The position numbers and the translations under genes are program-made. A stretch of 64,000 bases of DNA from JANPLN01 sp041736155 (GTDB lineage Bacteria > Bdellovibrionota > Bdellovibrionia > Bdellovibrionales > JAGQZY01). Under the pieces are notes generated by a model. It did no database searches and was not told the DNA's origin. It worked only from the letters and a program-made list of their open reading frames with translations. Below are positions 1 through 8,708 of this stretch, piece after piece. How positions within the stretch are numbered: position 1 is the first letter of the stretch; the number at the start of each line of letters is the position of its first letter. The DNA lies in contig JBGSUL010000109.1 in the NCBI GenBank assembly GCA_041736155.1, forward strand, positions 45,060-109,059, given 5' to 3'.

Positions 1-73
1 CCGTTCCGGTTTTACAACTCACTTTATAATTTACCAGTTACGAAGTAACAAAAACTGGCAGCTGCGTAGTAGA

Positions 74-253
74 CTGAAATTCAACTTTCGTTATGACTAT
101 TTTTAAAAGGTGATTTTTAGGAACACGCTCGACGGACACGGAGCGTCTTCGGATCGCGTCATCTGCGATGCCGCAACCCGGATACGCACCGTTCGCACGC
201 GAGTTCCTAAAAATCTCCTTTTAAAAATAGTCATAACGAAAGTTGAATTTCAG
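74..253. repeat. 180-bp element bounded by 51-bp inverted repeats
   Basis: Positions 74-124 and 203-253 are reverse complements over 51 bases with a single mismatch (AAAAGGTGA on the left arm against AAAAGGAGA in the reverse complement of the right). The 78-base interior (125-202) is visibly richer in G+C than the arms. No target-site duplication is obvious: the flanks are TAGTAGA on the left and ATAAGGC on the right. No transposase or recombinase is adjacent. It could be a MITE-like non-autonomous element, an invertible segment, or a structured RNA. A short hairpin (GTTAC-GAA-GTAAC, 37-49) lies just outside. No gene is supported in 1-301. Confidence 0.85.
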
Positions 254-260
254 ATAAGGC

Positions 261-287
261 AAAAAAAAAGGGAGCCTTCAGGCTCCC
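261..287 (-). terminator. Rho-independent terminator of the M13 peptidase gene
   Basis: On the minus strand a 7-bp stem GGGAGCC/GGCTCCC with a TGAA loop (270-287) is followed by nine T residues (269-261). It lies 14 bp after the stop of the M13 peptidase gene. Confidence 0.9.
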
Positions 288-301
288 TCAAGTAGGAAGG
301 A

Positions 302-2299
302 TTACCAAACGCGGATTCTGTCGCCAGCGTCGACAAACATTTTGTCGCCTTTTTTACAACTGAAAGCCTCATAGAAGCCGTCAATGTGGATGACTTGCTG
401 ATTGATGCGCTCTTTACCAAGAGAGTGCGGATCCGTTTTTAGCTGACGAGTGATGTACGACGGAGTCGCCACGTTACACCACATTCTGGCATAAGCGACA
501 AAAAACTTCTGTTTGTCTTCCGTTGTGGCCTTAGCCGCATCTGGGAAGGCGGCGTTGTATGAGAACGTCAGTCCGACATGATCGCCGATGTTTTCACCCA
601 AAGTTAGTTTTCCATCATGGCCAATTTTATCAAACTGCGCGACAAATTTAGCACCGCGCGCTTGGAACGTGGTGAGATCTTTATCAGTGAACCATTTTCT
701 TACTTTACCTTGATAATCATACTGCGAACCTTGGTCATCTACACCGTGACCAAGTTCGTGGCCGACCACTGTACCGATGGCCGCAATGTTTTCGATGTCG
801 GAAACACTGGGATCAAAGAATGGGAATTGGAGAATTCCTAAAGGCAATACGAACTTGTTATCCGGTGGATTGTAGTACGCATTCACAACCAGTGGAGACA
901 TGTACTCCCAGCGGCTTGGATTGCGATCTTCGGAAAGCTCTTTAATTTGTTTTTCGGTACGAGCTTTTTTGTAAAGAGAGGCGTTTTCGTAAGGACGATC
1001 CAGTGAGTATTTTTGAATCGTAATAAAATCCCAATCTTTATCTGTTTGCGGTTTTACGAGATAAAGTTTGGCTTTTTCGATTTTCTTAATCGCCTCTTTG
1101 CGTGTGGAGCTCTCAAGCCAAGTGTTCTTTTGTAAACCGGCAATGATCGACTTACGAACATTCTCACCCACTTGCACCATGCGCTCTTGCGGGAAGTTCG
1201 GGAAGAGGATGTTGATCAATTCATAATCCAGCTCCATACCGAATTCGTTCATGGCCAATTTTGTGCAACGCTCATCGCGTGGTGGACGTTTTGCAGGGCC
1301 ACCTAAGTACTTGTGGCGGAATTGGAAGAACTTGTTAAAGAACTGAGGATATGCGTCGTCTAAATAACCTTCCATGCTATGGAACATGTAAACACTCTTC
1401 AGCTGCTCAATAGGAAGCGTGGCTAAAGCATTATTGATAAATTCATTCGACTCAGGAACAAGATCGATCAAGATGGTTTTGTTGGGCAGACGGGCCATAA
1501 AACGGTCCATCTTGAGGTTGGGATATTTTTTAAGAAATTCTTTTTTATCGATATCACGTTTTTGGGTAAAACGCTCACGCATATCTTTAGGGAGTGGGTA
1601 TTTCATCGCTAAAGCGCTTTCGAAATCAATCACCCACTTGGCGCGTTGTTGAGGTTGATCCACTTTGATCGTTTTAAAAAAATCGACCAGGATTTTTTCA
1701 AAATCTTTCATCAGAGCTTTGTTCTCATAGTAACTGCGCTCAGGAAGTGTGCGCATGTCGGCAACGAGGAAGGCGTCGTTCTTGAGAGGATTTTCTTTGT
1801 TGGCCTCAGAGAAGAACTCAACAATGCTAGGCTTTCCTTGATCGATGCGTTCTTGCGATAGATTGGCGAGCTCTTCCCAAGTTTTTACTGCGCTTAGCTG
1901 TTTTTTCTCAGCTTCGATGCTGCTGATCTCTTCGGCCTTGGAGGCTTTGTCGTTCATACAAGCGAGGTACACATCTTTAAATTGTTGTCCGCGCTCGGAC
2001 TGTGGTGTGTAGTTTTTGATATTGCTAAAAAATTGTTTTTTGCTGTGAAGGAGTTTTTCAGCTATGTCGGTAAAAGAAAAAGTCCAGCGTTCACGATCGG
2101 CAGGAAGTTTAAATTTACTCTCGACATCGGAGCACACATATTTATGAAAATCTTCGCACGGGGAGATTTTTTTGCTCAAGGTGAAGTCGCGCTTTTCTGG
2201 GATTTTGAGCCCTTTCATCAGTGTCTCGCGAGTGACTTCTTGCACATTCGCGAAGGCCACTTGAAAAGACAAAATGCTAAATAATAACGTCCATTTCAT
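302..2299 (-). CDS. Exported M13 family (neprilysin-like) zinc metallopeptidase
   Basis: This 665-residue protein has the M13 hallmarks: the zinc-binding HELGH at about residues 514-518 (within GTVVGHELGHG) and the third-ligand motif GENIGD at about 568, followed by a family-typical C-terminal region ending in RVW. M13 enzymes are ectopeptidases that cleave oligopeptides. The N-terminus is a hydrophobic signal peptide (after MKWTLLFS), so it is predicted to be exported, probably to the periplasm or outer membrane. I chose ATG at 2299 because AAGGAG stands five bases before it; the GTG two codons upstream would overlap that Shine-Dalgarno sequence. Length matches the family (about 650-700). 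It is transcribed alone or behind the S8 protease gene on the same strand, 113 bp apart. Confidence 0.95.
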   Translation of the reverse strand: MKWTLLFSILSFQVAFANVQEVTRETLMKGLKIPEKRDFTLSKKISPCEDFHKYVCSDVESKFKLPADRERWTFSFTDIAEKLLHSKKQFFSNIKNYTPQSERGQQFKDVYLACMNDKASKAEEISSIEAEKKQLSAVKTWEELANLSQERIDQGKPSIVEFFSEANKENPLKNDAFLVADMRTLPERSYYENKALMKDFEKILVDFFKTIKVDQPQQRAKWVIDFESALAMKYPLPKDMRERFTQKRDIDKKEFLKKYPNLKMDRFMARLPNKTILIDLVPESNEFINNALATLPIEQLKSVYMFHSMEGYLDDAYPQFFNKFFQFRHKYLGGPAKRPPRDERCTKLAMNEFGMELDYELINILFPNFPQERMVQVGENVRKSIIAGLQKNTWLESSTRKEAIKKIEKAKLYLVKPQTDKDWDFITIQKYSLDRPYENASLYKKARTEKQIKELSEDRNPSRWEYMSPLVVNAYYNPPDNKFVLPLGILQFPFFDPSVSDIENIAAIGTVVGHELGHGVDDQGSQYDYQGKVRKWFTDKDLTTFQARGAKFVAQFDKIGHDGKLTLGENIGDHVGLTFSYNAAFPDAAKATTEDKQKFFVAYARMWCNVATPSYITRQLKTDPHSLGKERINQQVIHIDGFYEAFSCKKGDKMFVDAGDRIRVW

Positions 2300-2412
2300 G
2301 GTCACTCCTTTGTCTAGCCAGAGGCGGATCGCCTTTGGCCGTTTAATTTCTAAGAGTGAAAGTAAACCATAAAATGGAGTCGCAAAATAGGGACGCCGTT
2401 CTAGAGTTGTGC

Positions 2413-3780
2413 CTACATTACTTGCTTAAAAAATAGGCTTGATGAGTAAAGATTGAGGACGCCACCGGCGGCTGTTTCCGCTTGAAGAGAGGCGACAGGA
2501 GTCGTTGTGCGTAGCAAAGCCTCTTTAATCTCCAGTGCGCTTTGTCCTGGATCATCCAAAGTGCGTTGGAGGAAGGAGGGGCTAGCCAAGCTGTGTAAAT
2601 ACCCAACGGCACCGGCGACCTGGGGCGAGGAAAAGGAGGTTCCTGATTGTGCAGAATAGGGCGATGTGGAATTCCAACTCATACGCTGAGCTGTGGATAA
2701 AATATGCTCTCCGGGGGCGGCAAGATCGATGTGGGTTTTGCCGTACCCAGCGGAACTGCTTTTTTTGCCGCTCGGAGTGCTATTTGTCACGGAAATGAGA
2801 TAGGGGCTGGTGCAACTGGTGGGGATATCGCCTTTGCTATCCACATCGAGATCTAAATTGGTTGTTGCAGCTACAGAGAGGATTCCCTTTTCGCCCAATT
2901 GATCGATCATTTCATTCCAAATTTGAAAATCGGGTTTTGCGCAAGATTCCGCATCGATGCCAAAACTGGAATTGATCGCGACCACATTGGCTCCTTGGCG
3001 CCCGCCGCTTTGTAACCAAAGAGTTTTCTGTTTAAGAATGTAATCGTAGGCGCGCATGGTGGCGATGGTGTCCGCCAAGTCGGCGCCGAGAGAAACGTAC
3101 ATGATTTTAATACGCCAATTGACACCGCTGACGCCACGGCCGTTATTGCCTCGGCCTCCGATCAAGCCCGCCACGTGGGTGCCATGGTCTTGAATCTCAA
3201 TGTTGCCGTTCATGGCTTGGGCATTCCAACCATTGATATCGTCGACGAAACCATTATTGTCATCGTCGATTCCATTTCCAGCGATTTCGTTCCAGTTGCG
3301 CCAACGATTCCAATAGAGATCGGGGTGTTTGTAATCAAACCCTCCATCGACGATGGCAATCACAATGTCGTCTCCGGCAGAGGTTTTGCCACCTTGTCCA
3401 AATTGCAGCCAAGTATCGAGAGCGTTGATGCCGATGATTTGATCGTTCAAAAGCCAATTCCATTGTTGAGAGAGAAGTGGGTCATTGCTGACCAGAGAAG
3501 ATTGCAAGCTACGCCACTGAACGGGGTGGTTCACGATGGTTTTAGATTGCGATGAAGAAAGAGCTGAGGCGCGGGCGACGCGCGAAAAACGCGAGCGGCT
3601 TTGTAAAATTTCATAAAGTCGCAGATTTTGCGACACTTCCTTAAGGCGAACGCCATGCTCCATCTCGTACAAATGAGGAATGACTCCCTCATCTAACTGA
3701 ATCATCTCCGTGGCAGCGTAGGCCTGCGACGTGAGCTTCAAGATGGTGAGTGTTATTAAAAAAAGACGAATACTTTTCAT
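2413..3780 (-). CDS. Exported S8 family subtilisin-like serine protease
   Basis: A subtilase with the full catalytic triad: Asp at about 145 (AIVDGGFDY), His at about 199 (DHGTHVAG) and Ser at about 382 (SGTSFSSPQVAG). An acidic DDDNNG stretch between Asp and His resembles calcium-binding loops seen in the family. The N-terminus is a signal peptide (MKSIRLFLITLTIL), and residues 25 to about 120 could be a propeptide or a linker. GGAGGGGG lies seven bases before the ATG. Together with the M13 gene downstream it forms a pair of exported proteases. Substrate cannot be told from sequence; a role in degrading prey or environmental protein is inference. Confidence 0.95.
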   Translation of the reverse strand: MKSIRLFLITLTILKLTSQAYAATEMIQLDEGVIPHLYEMEHGVRLKEVSQNLRLYEILQSRSRFSRVARASALSSSQSKTIVNHPVQWRSLQSSLVSNDPLLSQQWNWLLNDQIIGINALDTWLQFGQGGKTSAGDDIVIAIVDGGFDYKHPDLYWNRWRNWNEIAGNGIDDDNNGFVDDINGWNAQAMNGNIEIQDHGTHVAGLIGGRGNNGRGVSGVNWRIKIMYVSLGADLADTIATMRAYDYILKQKTLWLQSGGRQGANVVAINSSFGIDAESCAKPDFQIWNEMIDQLGEKGILSVAATTNLDLDVDSKGDIPTSCTSPYLISVTNSTPSGKKSSSAGYGKTHIDLAAPGEHILSTAQRMSWNSTSPYSAQSGTSFSSPQVAGAVGYLHSLASPSFLQRTLDDPGQSALEIKEALLRTTTPVASLQAETAAGGVLNLYSSSLFFKQVM

Positions 3781-3958
3781 TCTTACCCCCTCCGTGTTTC
3801 AGCTCTGGCGAGCTGTTGTGGCCTCATTGCAAGGCCGAATCAGCATTCTGTGCTAACTCTGGAAAACACCGTAGTGGTTCGCGTAACAATTCGCAAATAT
3901 TTTTTTGGAGAAAAGCAAAAAAAGTGTTAATTGTTGTGCGAGTATAAAAGATTTTAAT

Positions 3959-4648
3959 ATGAATTATTATCAAGATTTATTAGCCCAAATTTCTCCTCAA
4001 GAGTCCGCTGTCGATTGCGGGCGTTGCTCTATGGAATGGAAGTGTTGCACGTATCGACCGTTCATCGCTAATTTTCTGGTGGGATCTTTTGCCGGTGGTC
4101 CCACATGGACAGAATCTCTTTTTGCAGATTGGGATTTTTTAATTGTCGGTTTTGCACCGAACATCAAATACCGTCGTCATTTTGCCAAAAAAGGAAAATG
4201 GGGATTTGGCACTGACTCCACATTGCTGTGTACGTTCTACGAGAAAAAAAGTGGCGGATGTCAAATTTGGTCTGCGCGCCCGGCCGTCTGTCGCACGTTT
4301 TTTTGCAAAAGCAGTTATAGCGAAGCGGGTACGTACTACTGGAAAAATGCTGAGGACTTTACTTGGCTTCTCGAGTGGGTACTGCTGGAAGATTTTCTTT
4401 ATCACAAGGGTTGGACCTTGGAAGATGTGCAGTGGCTGAAGAAGTATCTGGATGATACGCAGGTGAATGCAGGATTGGTGCCGCCGCAGGATTTTGTATT
4501 TTCTGATTTATTAAAAGCCGAAACTTTTTACAAAGAGGCTCACCAGTACGTGCAAAACTTGTCTCGTGAGGCGGTTTTGGAACTTATGGGTAAGACCGGC
4601 AATCAACTTTATCAGGAACTGCTTGCTCAAAAACTGAATCTTCGTTAA
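3959..4648 (+). CDS. YkgJ-family cysteine cluster protein
   Basis: A 229-residue protein with the YkgJ/UPF0153-type metal-chelating cysteine cluster: CGRC..KCC near residues 20-29 and a second group C..GGCQIWSARPAVCRTFFC near 88-120. Family members are thought to bind iron or zinc; their biochemical role is poorly known. I chose ATG 3959 (MNYYQDLL) rather than the in-frame TTG at 3905, because family similarity begins just after it and the upstream codons are low in information. No strong Shine-Dalgarno is seen. It lies divergent to the S8 gene and nine bases upstream of sufE, so it may share a transcript with an Fe-S assembly factor. Confidence 0.8.
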   Translation: MNYYQDLLAQISPQESAVDCGRCSMEWKCCTYRPFIANFLVGSFAGGPTWTESLFADWDFLIVGFAPNIKYRRHFAKKGKWGFGTDSTLLCTFYEKKSGGCQIWSARPAVCRTFFCKSSYSEAGTYYWKNAEDFTWLLEWVLLEDFLYHKGWTLEDVQWLKKYLDDTQVNAGLVPPQDFVFSDLLKAETFYKEAHQYVQNLSREAVLELMGKTGNQLYQELLAQKLNLR

Positions 4649-4657
4649 ACAAAATGC

Positions 4658-5086
4658 ATGAGTGATGTCGCAAAACGCCAGACCGAAATGGTGCAAGAAT
4701 TTCTACAGTTTTCCTCGTGGGAAGAACGCTACAAGCATGTGATTGATTTGGGCAAGACGTTGCCTGAGTTGCCCGAGGCCTATCGCGATGACAAGTTCTT
4801 GGTGAAAGGTTGCCAATCGCGGGTTTGGCTACATGCCCAGAAGGATGAGTCGGGTTGTATCCAGCTGTTTGCTGACAGCGACGCGATGATCGTCAAGGGA
4901 CTGGTTGCGATTCTCCTCAAGGTGTATTCACCGGCTTTTGCCGATGATATTTTGCAGAATCCACCGCAGTTCTTATCAGACCTGGGATTTCAATCCCATC
5001 TCTCTCCCAGTCGCGCCAATGGCCTGATGTCGATGGTCAAACAGATCATGCTCTATGCGGCAGCTTTAAAAGCTTTGGGTCATTAA
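4658..5086 (+). CDS. sufE: SufE family cysteine-desulfuration protein
   Basis: A 142-residue protein with the SufE fold signature, including LPELPEAYRDDKFLVKGCQS, in which the cysteine of GCQS is the persulfide-accepting residue, and the C-terminal region SPSRANGLMSMV. SufE takes sulfane sulfur from SufS and hands it to the SufBCD scaffold for Fe-S cluster assembly in the cytoplasm. No other suf gene is next to it. It starts nine bases after the YkgJ-like gene with no clear ribosome binding site, which suggests translational coupling. Length is typical. Confidence 0.93.
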   Translation: MSDVAKRQTEMVQEFLQFSSWEERYKHVIDLGKTLPELPEAYRDDKFLVKGCQSRVWLHAQKDESGCIQLFADSDAMIVKGLVAILLKVYSPAFADDILQNPPQFLSDLGFQSHLSPSRANGLMSMVKQIMLYAAALKALGH

Positions 5087-5101
5087 CCCGGCCATAAGCG
5101 C

Positions 5102-5133
5102 ACGACCATTGTCCAGTCGCCACAACTGGTCGT
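5102..5133 (+). terminator. Hairpin after sufE, possible terminator
   Basis: ACGACCATTGT (5102-5112) pairs with ACAACTGGTCGT (5122-5133), with one bulged C. No clean U-tract follows, so termination is uncertain. Confidence 0.4.
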
Positions 5134-5193
5134 TTCCATCGGGGATTCCCTCATATATCTTGAAATAAACAAAAACAATTTAAGGGGATAAAC

Positions 5194-5577
5194 ATGAAAT
5201 TATTCTACATTTTATTAGTCGTATTTGTCAGTGTACAAAGCCACGCGCGCGGAGGAATGAAGGGTGAGATGCGCAAGTGTCACCAAGAGGCAAAAGCGCT
5301 GTGCTCAGATAAAAATGGCCCAGACTTATTTAAATGCATGAAGGAAAACGTCTCTAAACTAAGTCCTGAATGCCAAGAGAAATTTGCCGAGAAAAAAGAA
5401 CACATGCAAGAAATGCGTGAAGCCTGCAAAGCAGACAGAGAAAAATTCTGCAAAGACGTTCCCCATGGTGACGGTCAAATTATGGAGTGCATGAAGAAAA
5501 ACTCAGCGCAACTCTCCGAAGACTGTAAGGCCCAGTTCAATAAAGCTCAAGGAGCTCCAGGAACCCCACCACAGTGA
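5194..5577 (+). CDS. Small secreted protein with two GLG1-type cysteine-rich repeats
   Basis: A 127-residue protein with a signal peptide ending near SVQSHARG. The mature part holds two copies of a cysteine-rich repeat, each about 35 residues: C..EAKALC..........FKCM.........EC, and C..DREKFC..........MECM.........DC. The spacing matches the Cys-rich GLG1 repeat (Pfam Cys_rich_FGFR) first known from eukaryotic Golgi glycoprotein 1 and also found in secreted bacterial proteins. Function in bacteria is unknown. The start has AAGGGG ten bases upstream. The tail is rich in Gly, Pro and Gln. It stands alone between sufE and the signalling operon. Confidence 0.8.
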   Translation: MKLFYILLVVFVSVQSHARGGMKGEMRKCHQEAKALCSDKNGPDLFKCMKENVSKLSPECQEKFAEKKEHMQEMREACKADREKFCKDVPHGDGQIMECMKKNSAQLSEDCKAQFNKAQGAPGTPPQ

Positions 5578-5638
5578 GCCACCTCTTAGAGAGCCTCGAT
5601 CAATGGGCTCTTGGCGTTTTGATGGGAATTTGCACACT

Positions 5639-5671
5639 CTTTGGGGTGAAGGACCTGCCTCCCACCCCAAA
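5639..5671. terminator. Dyad after the cysteine-rich gene, possible terminator
   Basis: TTTGGGGTG (5640-5648) and CACCCCAAA (5663-5671) form a perfect 9-bp stem around a 14-base loop, 62 bases after the preceding stop. No U-tract follows. Confidence 0.4.
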
Positions 5672-5825
5672 CCGTGTCCAATAAATCGGGGGTCACTCCA
5701 CTGTGCATTGATTATTTAACCATTTTTTTAATTTAATTTAAGAAACATGCTTGAAAGTAACTTTCTAGACTAACGCCAAGTTAATATTATTGAGTCTTAT
5801 AACGATAACCTAGACGAGGTGATTT

Positions 5826-7253
5826 ATGGCGGCTAAGAAGCTCAGTGATTATTTTGGCATAAGTATACGTAATGAACGCTTTAAAATTGAAGACTTGAGG
5901 GGTGTGTCTTTTCGTGTCAATACCGTCTCTTGTGAGATTAAGGATATATCTGAAAGTGGAATGTCAATCCAGAGAAACGAGGCTTTGGATAACAAAAAAG
6001 AGTTCGACATTGATATAATTTTTCGTGAGAAGTGTCTATATCAGTTGAAGGCAGAGATTGTTAGGCACTTTGAATCTTCTGGTCAGCATAATTATGCATT
6101 TAAATTTACGGATGGCTTGTTGCCAGAAAATTTTCTTAATAATCTTAAATTATGCTCTGAAATATATGAAGAGATTTGTCTCAACGAAAAGCAACAAAAA
6201 ATGCTCAGAGAGGATTTCATTCTTAGCTGTTCGCTTCTCAGGGATAGTCTTATTAAATTAAAAGAAAAGTGTATTGCTTACGAAAAAATAAATTATATTC
6301 AAAGTTTGGATACAAAAACAAATTCGATTGATGTGGCGATTAAAGTATTTGGTGAACATATGATGGGTGTAATAAAAAAATATGCTCATGAATTAGATCA
6401 ATCTATTCAAAATATTAATAACAAAGAAATAAAAAAAGCTCACGCGGATTATTTTAAAACACATCTTGGAGAATACTTTATATCAGCAGCCTTCACGGGA
6501 CGTGCTTTTCATAAGCCACGGGGTTATGCTGGCGATTACGAAATGATGAATCAGATATATAGAAATACAGCTGAGGGTGAGTCTCTTTTCGAAAAAATTA
6601 TTCATTTATATGGAGTTAATGAATCCTCTAGTATTTCGGTCAGATTAAGAAAAGACTACTTAAAAAACAAAGTTAATTTATTGGGGAAAAGATTGTCTCA
6701 TCAAGATGAGATAATCGTGGGGTCCCTAGCGTGTGGCCCGGCGAGGGAGGTAATTGAATATTTGAGTGAGGAAGATCCTGAAATTTTAAAAAAATTCAGA
6801 TTTATATTAATGGATCAGGATCATCACGCCTTGCTGAATGCGAGGAGAAATATAATTGAGATTGTAAACAAGAGAAATCTAAAGTGCGAAGTAAATTTTT
6901 TACCCCTATCTGTGAAGCAAATTCTAGAAGGATCTGAAGAGGCGGAAGTTTTGAGCGTTCTCAAGTTTGATTTGCTTTATACTGCTGGACTTTATGACTA
7001 CTTGCCGCAGCAGGTAGCTAAAAATCTGACTACTGTTATCTCGCGACGCATAAGTCCTGAAGGATGTTTAATTATTGGGAATTTCCACCCTAATAATCCT
7101 ACAAAAACGATATCTGATTTAGTAGCTGACTGGAGACTCATCCACAGGGATGAAAATCAACTTTCCGACTTAGTTAAAGATTCAGATTTTAAAAGAACAG
7201 AATTTTATCTGGATGAAATAGGAATAGACTTATTTATTGAAGCTTATAAATGA
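5826..7253 (+). CDS. PilZ-like domain fused to a PhcB-like SAM methyltransferase
   Basis: A 475-residue protein in two parts. Residues about 1-110 look like a PilZ domain: DISESGM fits the D/NxSxxG half of the c-di-GMP motif, but the RxxxR half is not clean (RGVSFR, NERFK). After a helical linker (110-215), residues about 225-475 match the PhcB-type methyltransferases annotated as 3-hydroxypalmitic-acid-methyl-ester synthases: KPRGYAGDYEMM near 230-241, the SAM loop SLACGPARE near 300-308, the acidic residue in FILMDQD near 329, and TAGLYDYL. GAGGTGA lies before the ATG. Its stop overlaps the start of the cyclase gene (ATGA), so the two are translationally coupled. The operon is clearly more A/T-rich than its neighbours, with many ATA, AGA and AAA codons, which suggests transfer. 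The methyl acceptor is unknown; a diffusible fatty-acid methyl ester is inference. No phcS/phcR genes are in the window. Confidence 0.78.
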   Translation: MAAKKLSDYFGISIRNERFKIEDLRGVSFRVNTVSCEIKDISESGMSIQRNEALDNKKEFDIDIIFREKCLYQLKAEIVRHFESSGQHNYAFKFTDGLLPENFLNNLKLCSEIYEEICLNEKQQKMLREDFILSCSLLRDSLIKLKEKCIAYEKINYIQSLDTKTNSIDVAIKVFGEHMMGVIKKYAHELDQSIQNINNKEIKKAHADYFKTHLGEYFISAAFTGRAFHKPRGYAGDYEMMNQIYRNTAEGESLFEKIIHLYGVNESSSISVRLRKDYLKNKVNLLGKRLSHQDEIIVGSLACGPAREVIEYLSEEDPEILKKFRFILMDQDHHALLNARRNIIEIVNKRNLKCEVNFLPLSVKQILEGSEEAEVLSVLKFDLLYTAGLYDYLPQQVAKNLTTVISRRISPEGCLIIGNFHPNNPTKTISDLVADWRLIHRDENQLSDLVKDSDFKRTEFYLDEIGIDLFIEAYK

Positions 7254-8635
7254 CAAAAGACGTGAATGTATCTGATAAGATAGATCTATTTAAATCTAGG
7301 TTTATTTTTTCTAGATACAGATTTCATTTGAGAAAATTGGTAGGTCCTTTTTTCTTTTCATTCGTGTTGCTAGATTATTGGTATATGCCAGAAAATGCTC
7401 TTCGGTGGGGAATTTATAGGGCCATATATTTAGTAATCATATTGGTTGGGTTCATTCCAATAGTTAAATATAGAAAAGTGCGCTTGCAATTGGAAAAAAT
7501 ATCGTGTCTTGTCACCGTCCTGGCTTGTAACGTTGTTAACTTAATGATTTATGAGAGCGGTGGCTATAGTTCAAAATATTTTATTGGTGTGATCTTGTGT
7601 GCAGTAGCGGGAACGCAGTTGTTTAAGCAGAACAGGTTTTATGGGTTTGTAACACAAGCTTTCTCATTCATCCCTCTTATTTTTATTACGTTATCATCAG
7701 TTGATGTGGGTGTTGATTTAAAGAATGCTATTATACAATCTTTATTTTTGATTGGAATGGCTGTGTTAACATATATTTTTGGTTCGTCTGAAGACAGTAA
7801 TACTGCCGTTCTACTTAAAATAAAAGATAAGATGAGGCGCGAGCTTGAGAAGATGCAGAAAACAGAAAATTTAAAAAGATTTTTTCCAATTGTTATTCGC
7901 AATGAAATAGAAAATAATCCGTCTGTAATTGGTAAAAAGAAAAAAATGAAAAATATTATTATAGGCTTTGCGGATATAGTAAATTCGACACAGATTGCTA
8001 ATAAAATTGATATAGAGCTTGATTGGGAATTAAAAGAGAATTTTTTAGAAGCAGCAACGGCATTGGCTCTAAAAAATGATCTAGTTGTTTTAACGCATTT
8101 GGGTGATGGTTTTTTATTTGTTGTTAATTATATGGAGAGCGAGTCATGGCAGGATAATCTTTTTTCTTTTTACAGTGGACTTACTAGAGAATACGAAAGA
8201 ATTTATTCTAATATTGTCGGAATTTCTGGCAGCGTAAAGTCTGGCGTCAAGTTTGGTTTAGCTAGGGGAGACGTTATTATAGGTTTTTTAGGTAAAGATC
8301 AAGCGTACTTCACAGCTGTCGGCCCAACTGTCAACTTGGCATCTCGAGTTTGTTCAAAGGCAACTGGTGATGAATTAATTGTTACAGAAGATCTATGGGT
8401 TGACCTTGCAGCTTTCGCTGGGGGATTGACCAGCACTCGAATTGATAACAGTGAACTGAAAGGCTTTAGTTCAACTTGGACTCTTGTTCGTATATCTAAG
8501 TTAAAAAGTGGTGATGCAGCAGCGATTGCATCCCTTTGTGAGGATTGCGGTGCTGAGATGAAATTGGAAGAGGGGCGTGATGGGATATTGGATTATGTAT
8601 GTTCCAAATGCTTCTCTAATGAAAAAGCCAGTTAG
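7250..8635 (+). CDS. Membrane class III adenylate/guanylate cyclase with C-terminal zinc ribbon
   Basis: A 461-residue protein. Residues about 25-185 contain around six hydrophobic segments. A short helical linker (190-220) leads into a class III cyclase domain. The two metal-binding aspartates are D242 (GFADIVNST) and D286 (HLGDGF); the transition-state pair is N362 and R366 (TVNLASR). The purine-specifying lysine of typical adenylate cyclases (KTIGD) is replaced by Thr (THLGD), so substrate choice is open. The C-terminus holds CxxC...CxxC at C430, C433, C451 and C454, a zinc ribbon not usual in this family. It overlaps the methyltransferase gene by four bases, so the operon pairs a second-messenger enzyme with a possible signal-making methyltransferase. 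Confidence 0.88.
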   Translation: MTKDVNVSDKIDLFKSRFIFSRYRFHLRKLVGPFFFSFVLLDYWYMPENALRWGIYRAIYLVIILVGFIPIVKYRKVRLQLEKISCLVTVLACNVVNLMIYESGGYSSKYFIGVILCAVAGTQLFKQNRFYGFVTQAFSFIPLIFITLSSVDVGVDLKNAIIQSLFLIGMAVLTYIFGSSEDSNTAVLLKIKDKMRRELEKMQKTENLKRFFPIVIRNEIENNPSVIGKKKKMKNIIIGFADIVNSTQIANKIDIELDWELKENFLEAATALALKNDLVVLTHLGDGFLFVVNYMESESWQDNLFSFYSGLTREYERIYSNIVGISGSVKSGVKFGLARGDVIIGFLGKDQAYFTAVGPTVNLASRVCSKATGDELIVTEDLWVDLAAFAGGLTSTRIDNSELKGFSSTWTLVRISKLKSGDAAAIASLCEDCGAEMKLEEGRDGILDYVCSKCFSNEKAS

Positions 8636-8708
8636 ACTTTTCAAATAAACTATTTTTCCAAATCAAATCTTCCATGACATCCCATTAAAAATCTAGCATA
8701 CTAAATTC

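Noticed and set aside
110..295. 61-residue plus-strand ORF
   Set aside because: It lies within the inverted-repeat element and the M13 terminator; no ribosome binding site and no protein-like pattern.
1982..2284. 100-residue plus-strand ORF
   Set aside because: Entirely antisense to the well supported M13 peptidase gene.
2318..2338. Terminator for the S8 protease gene
   Set aside because: The CCAGAGGCG/CGCCTTTGG stem has a mismatch and no U-tract follows on the minus strand.
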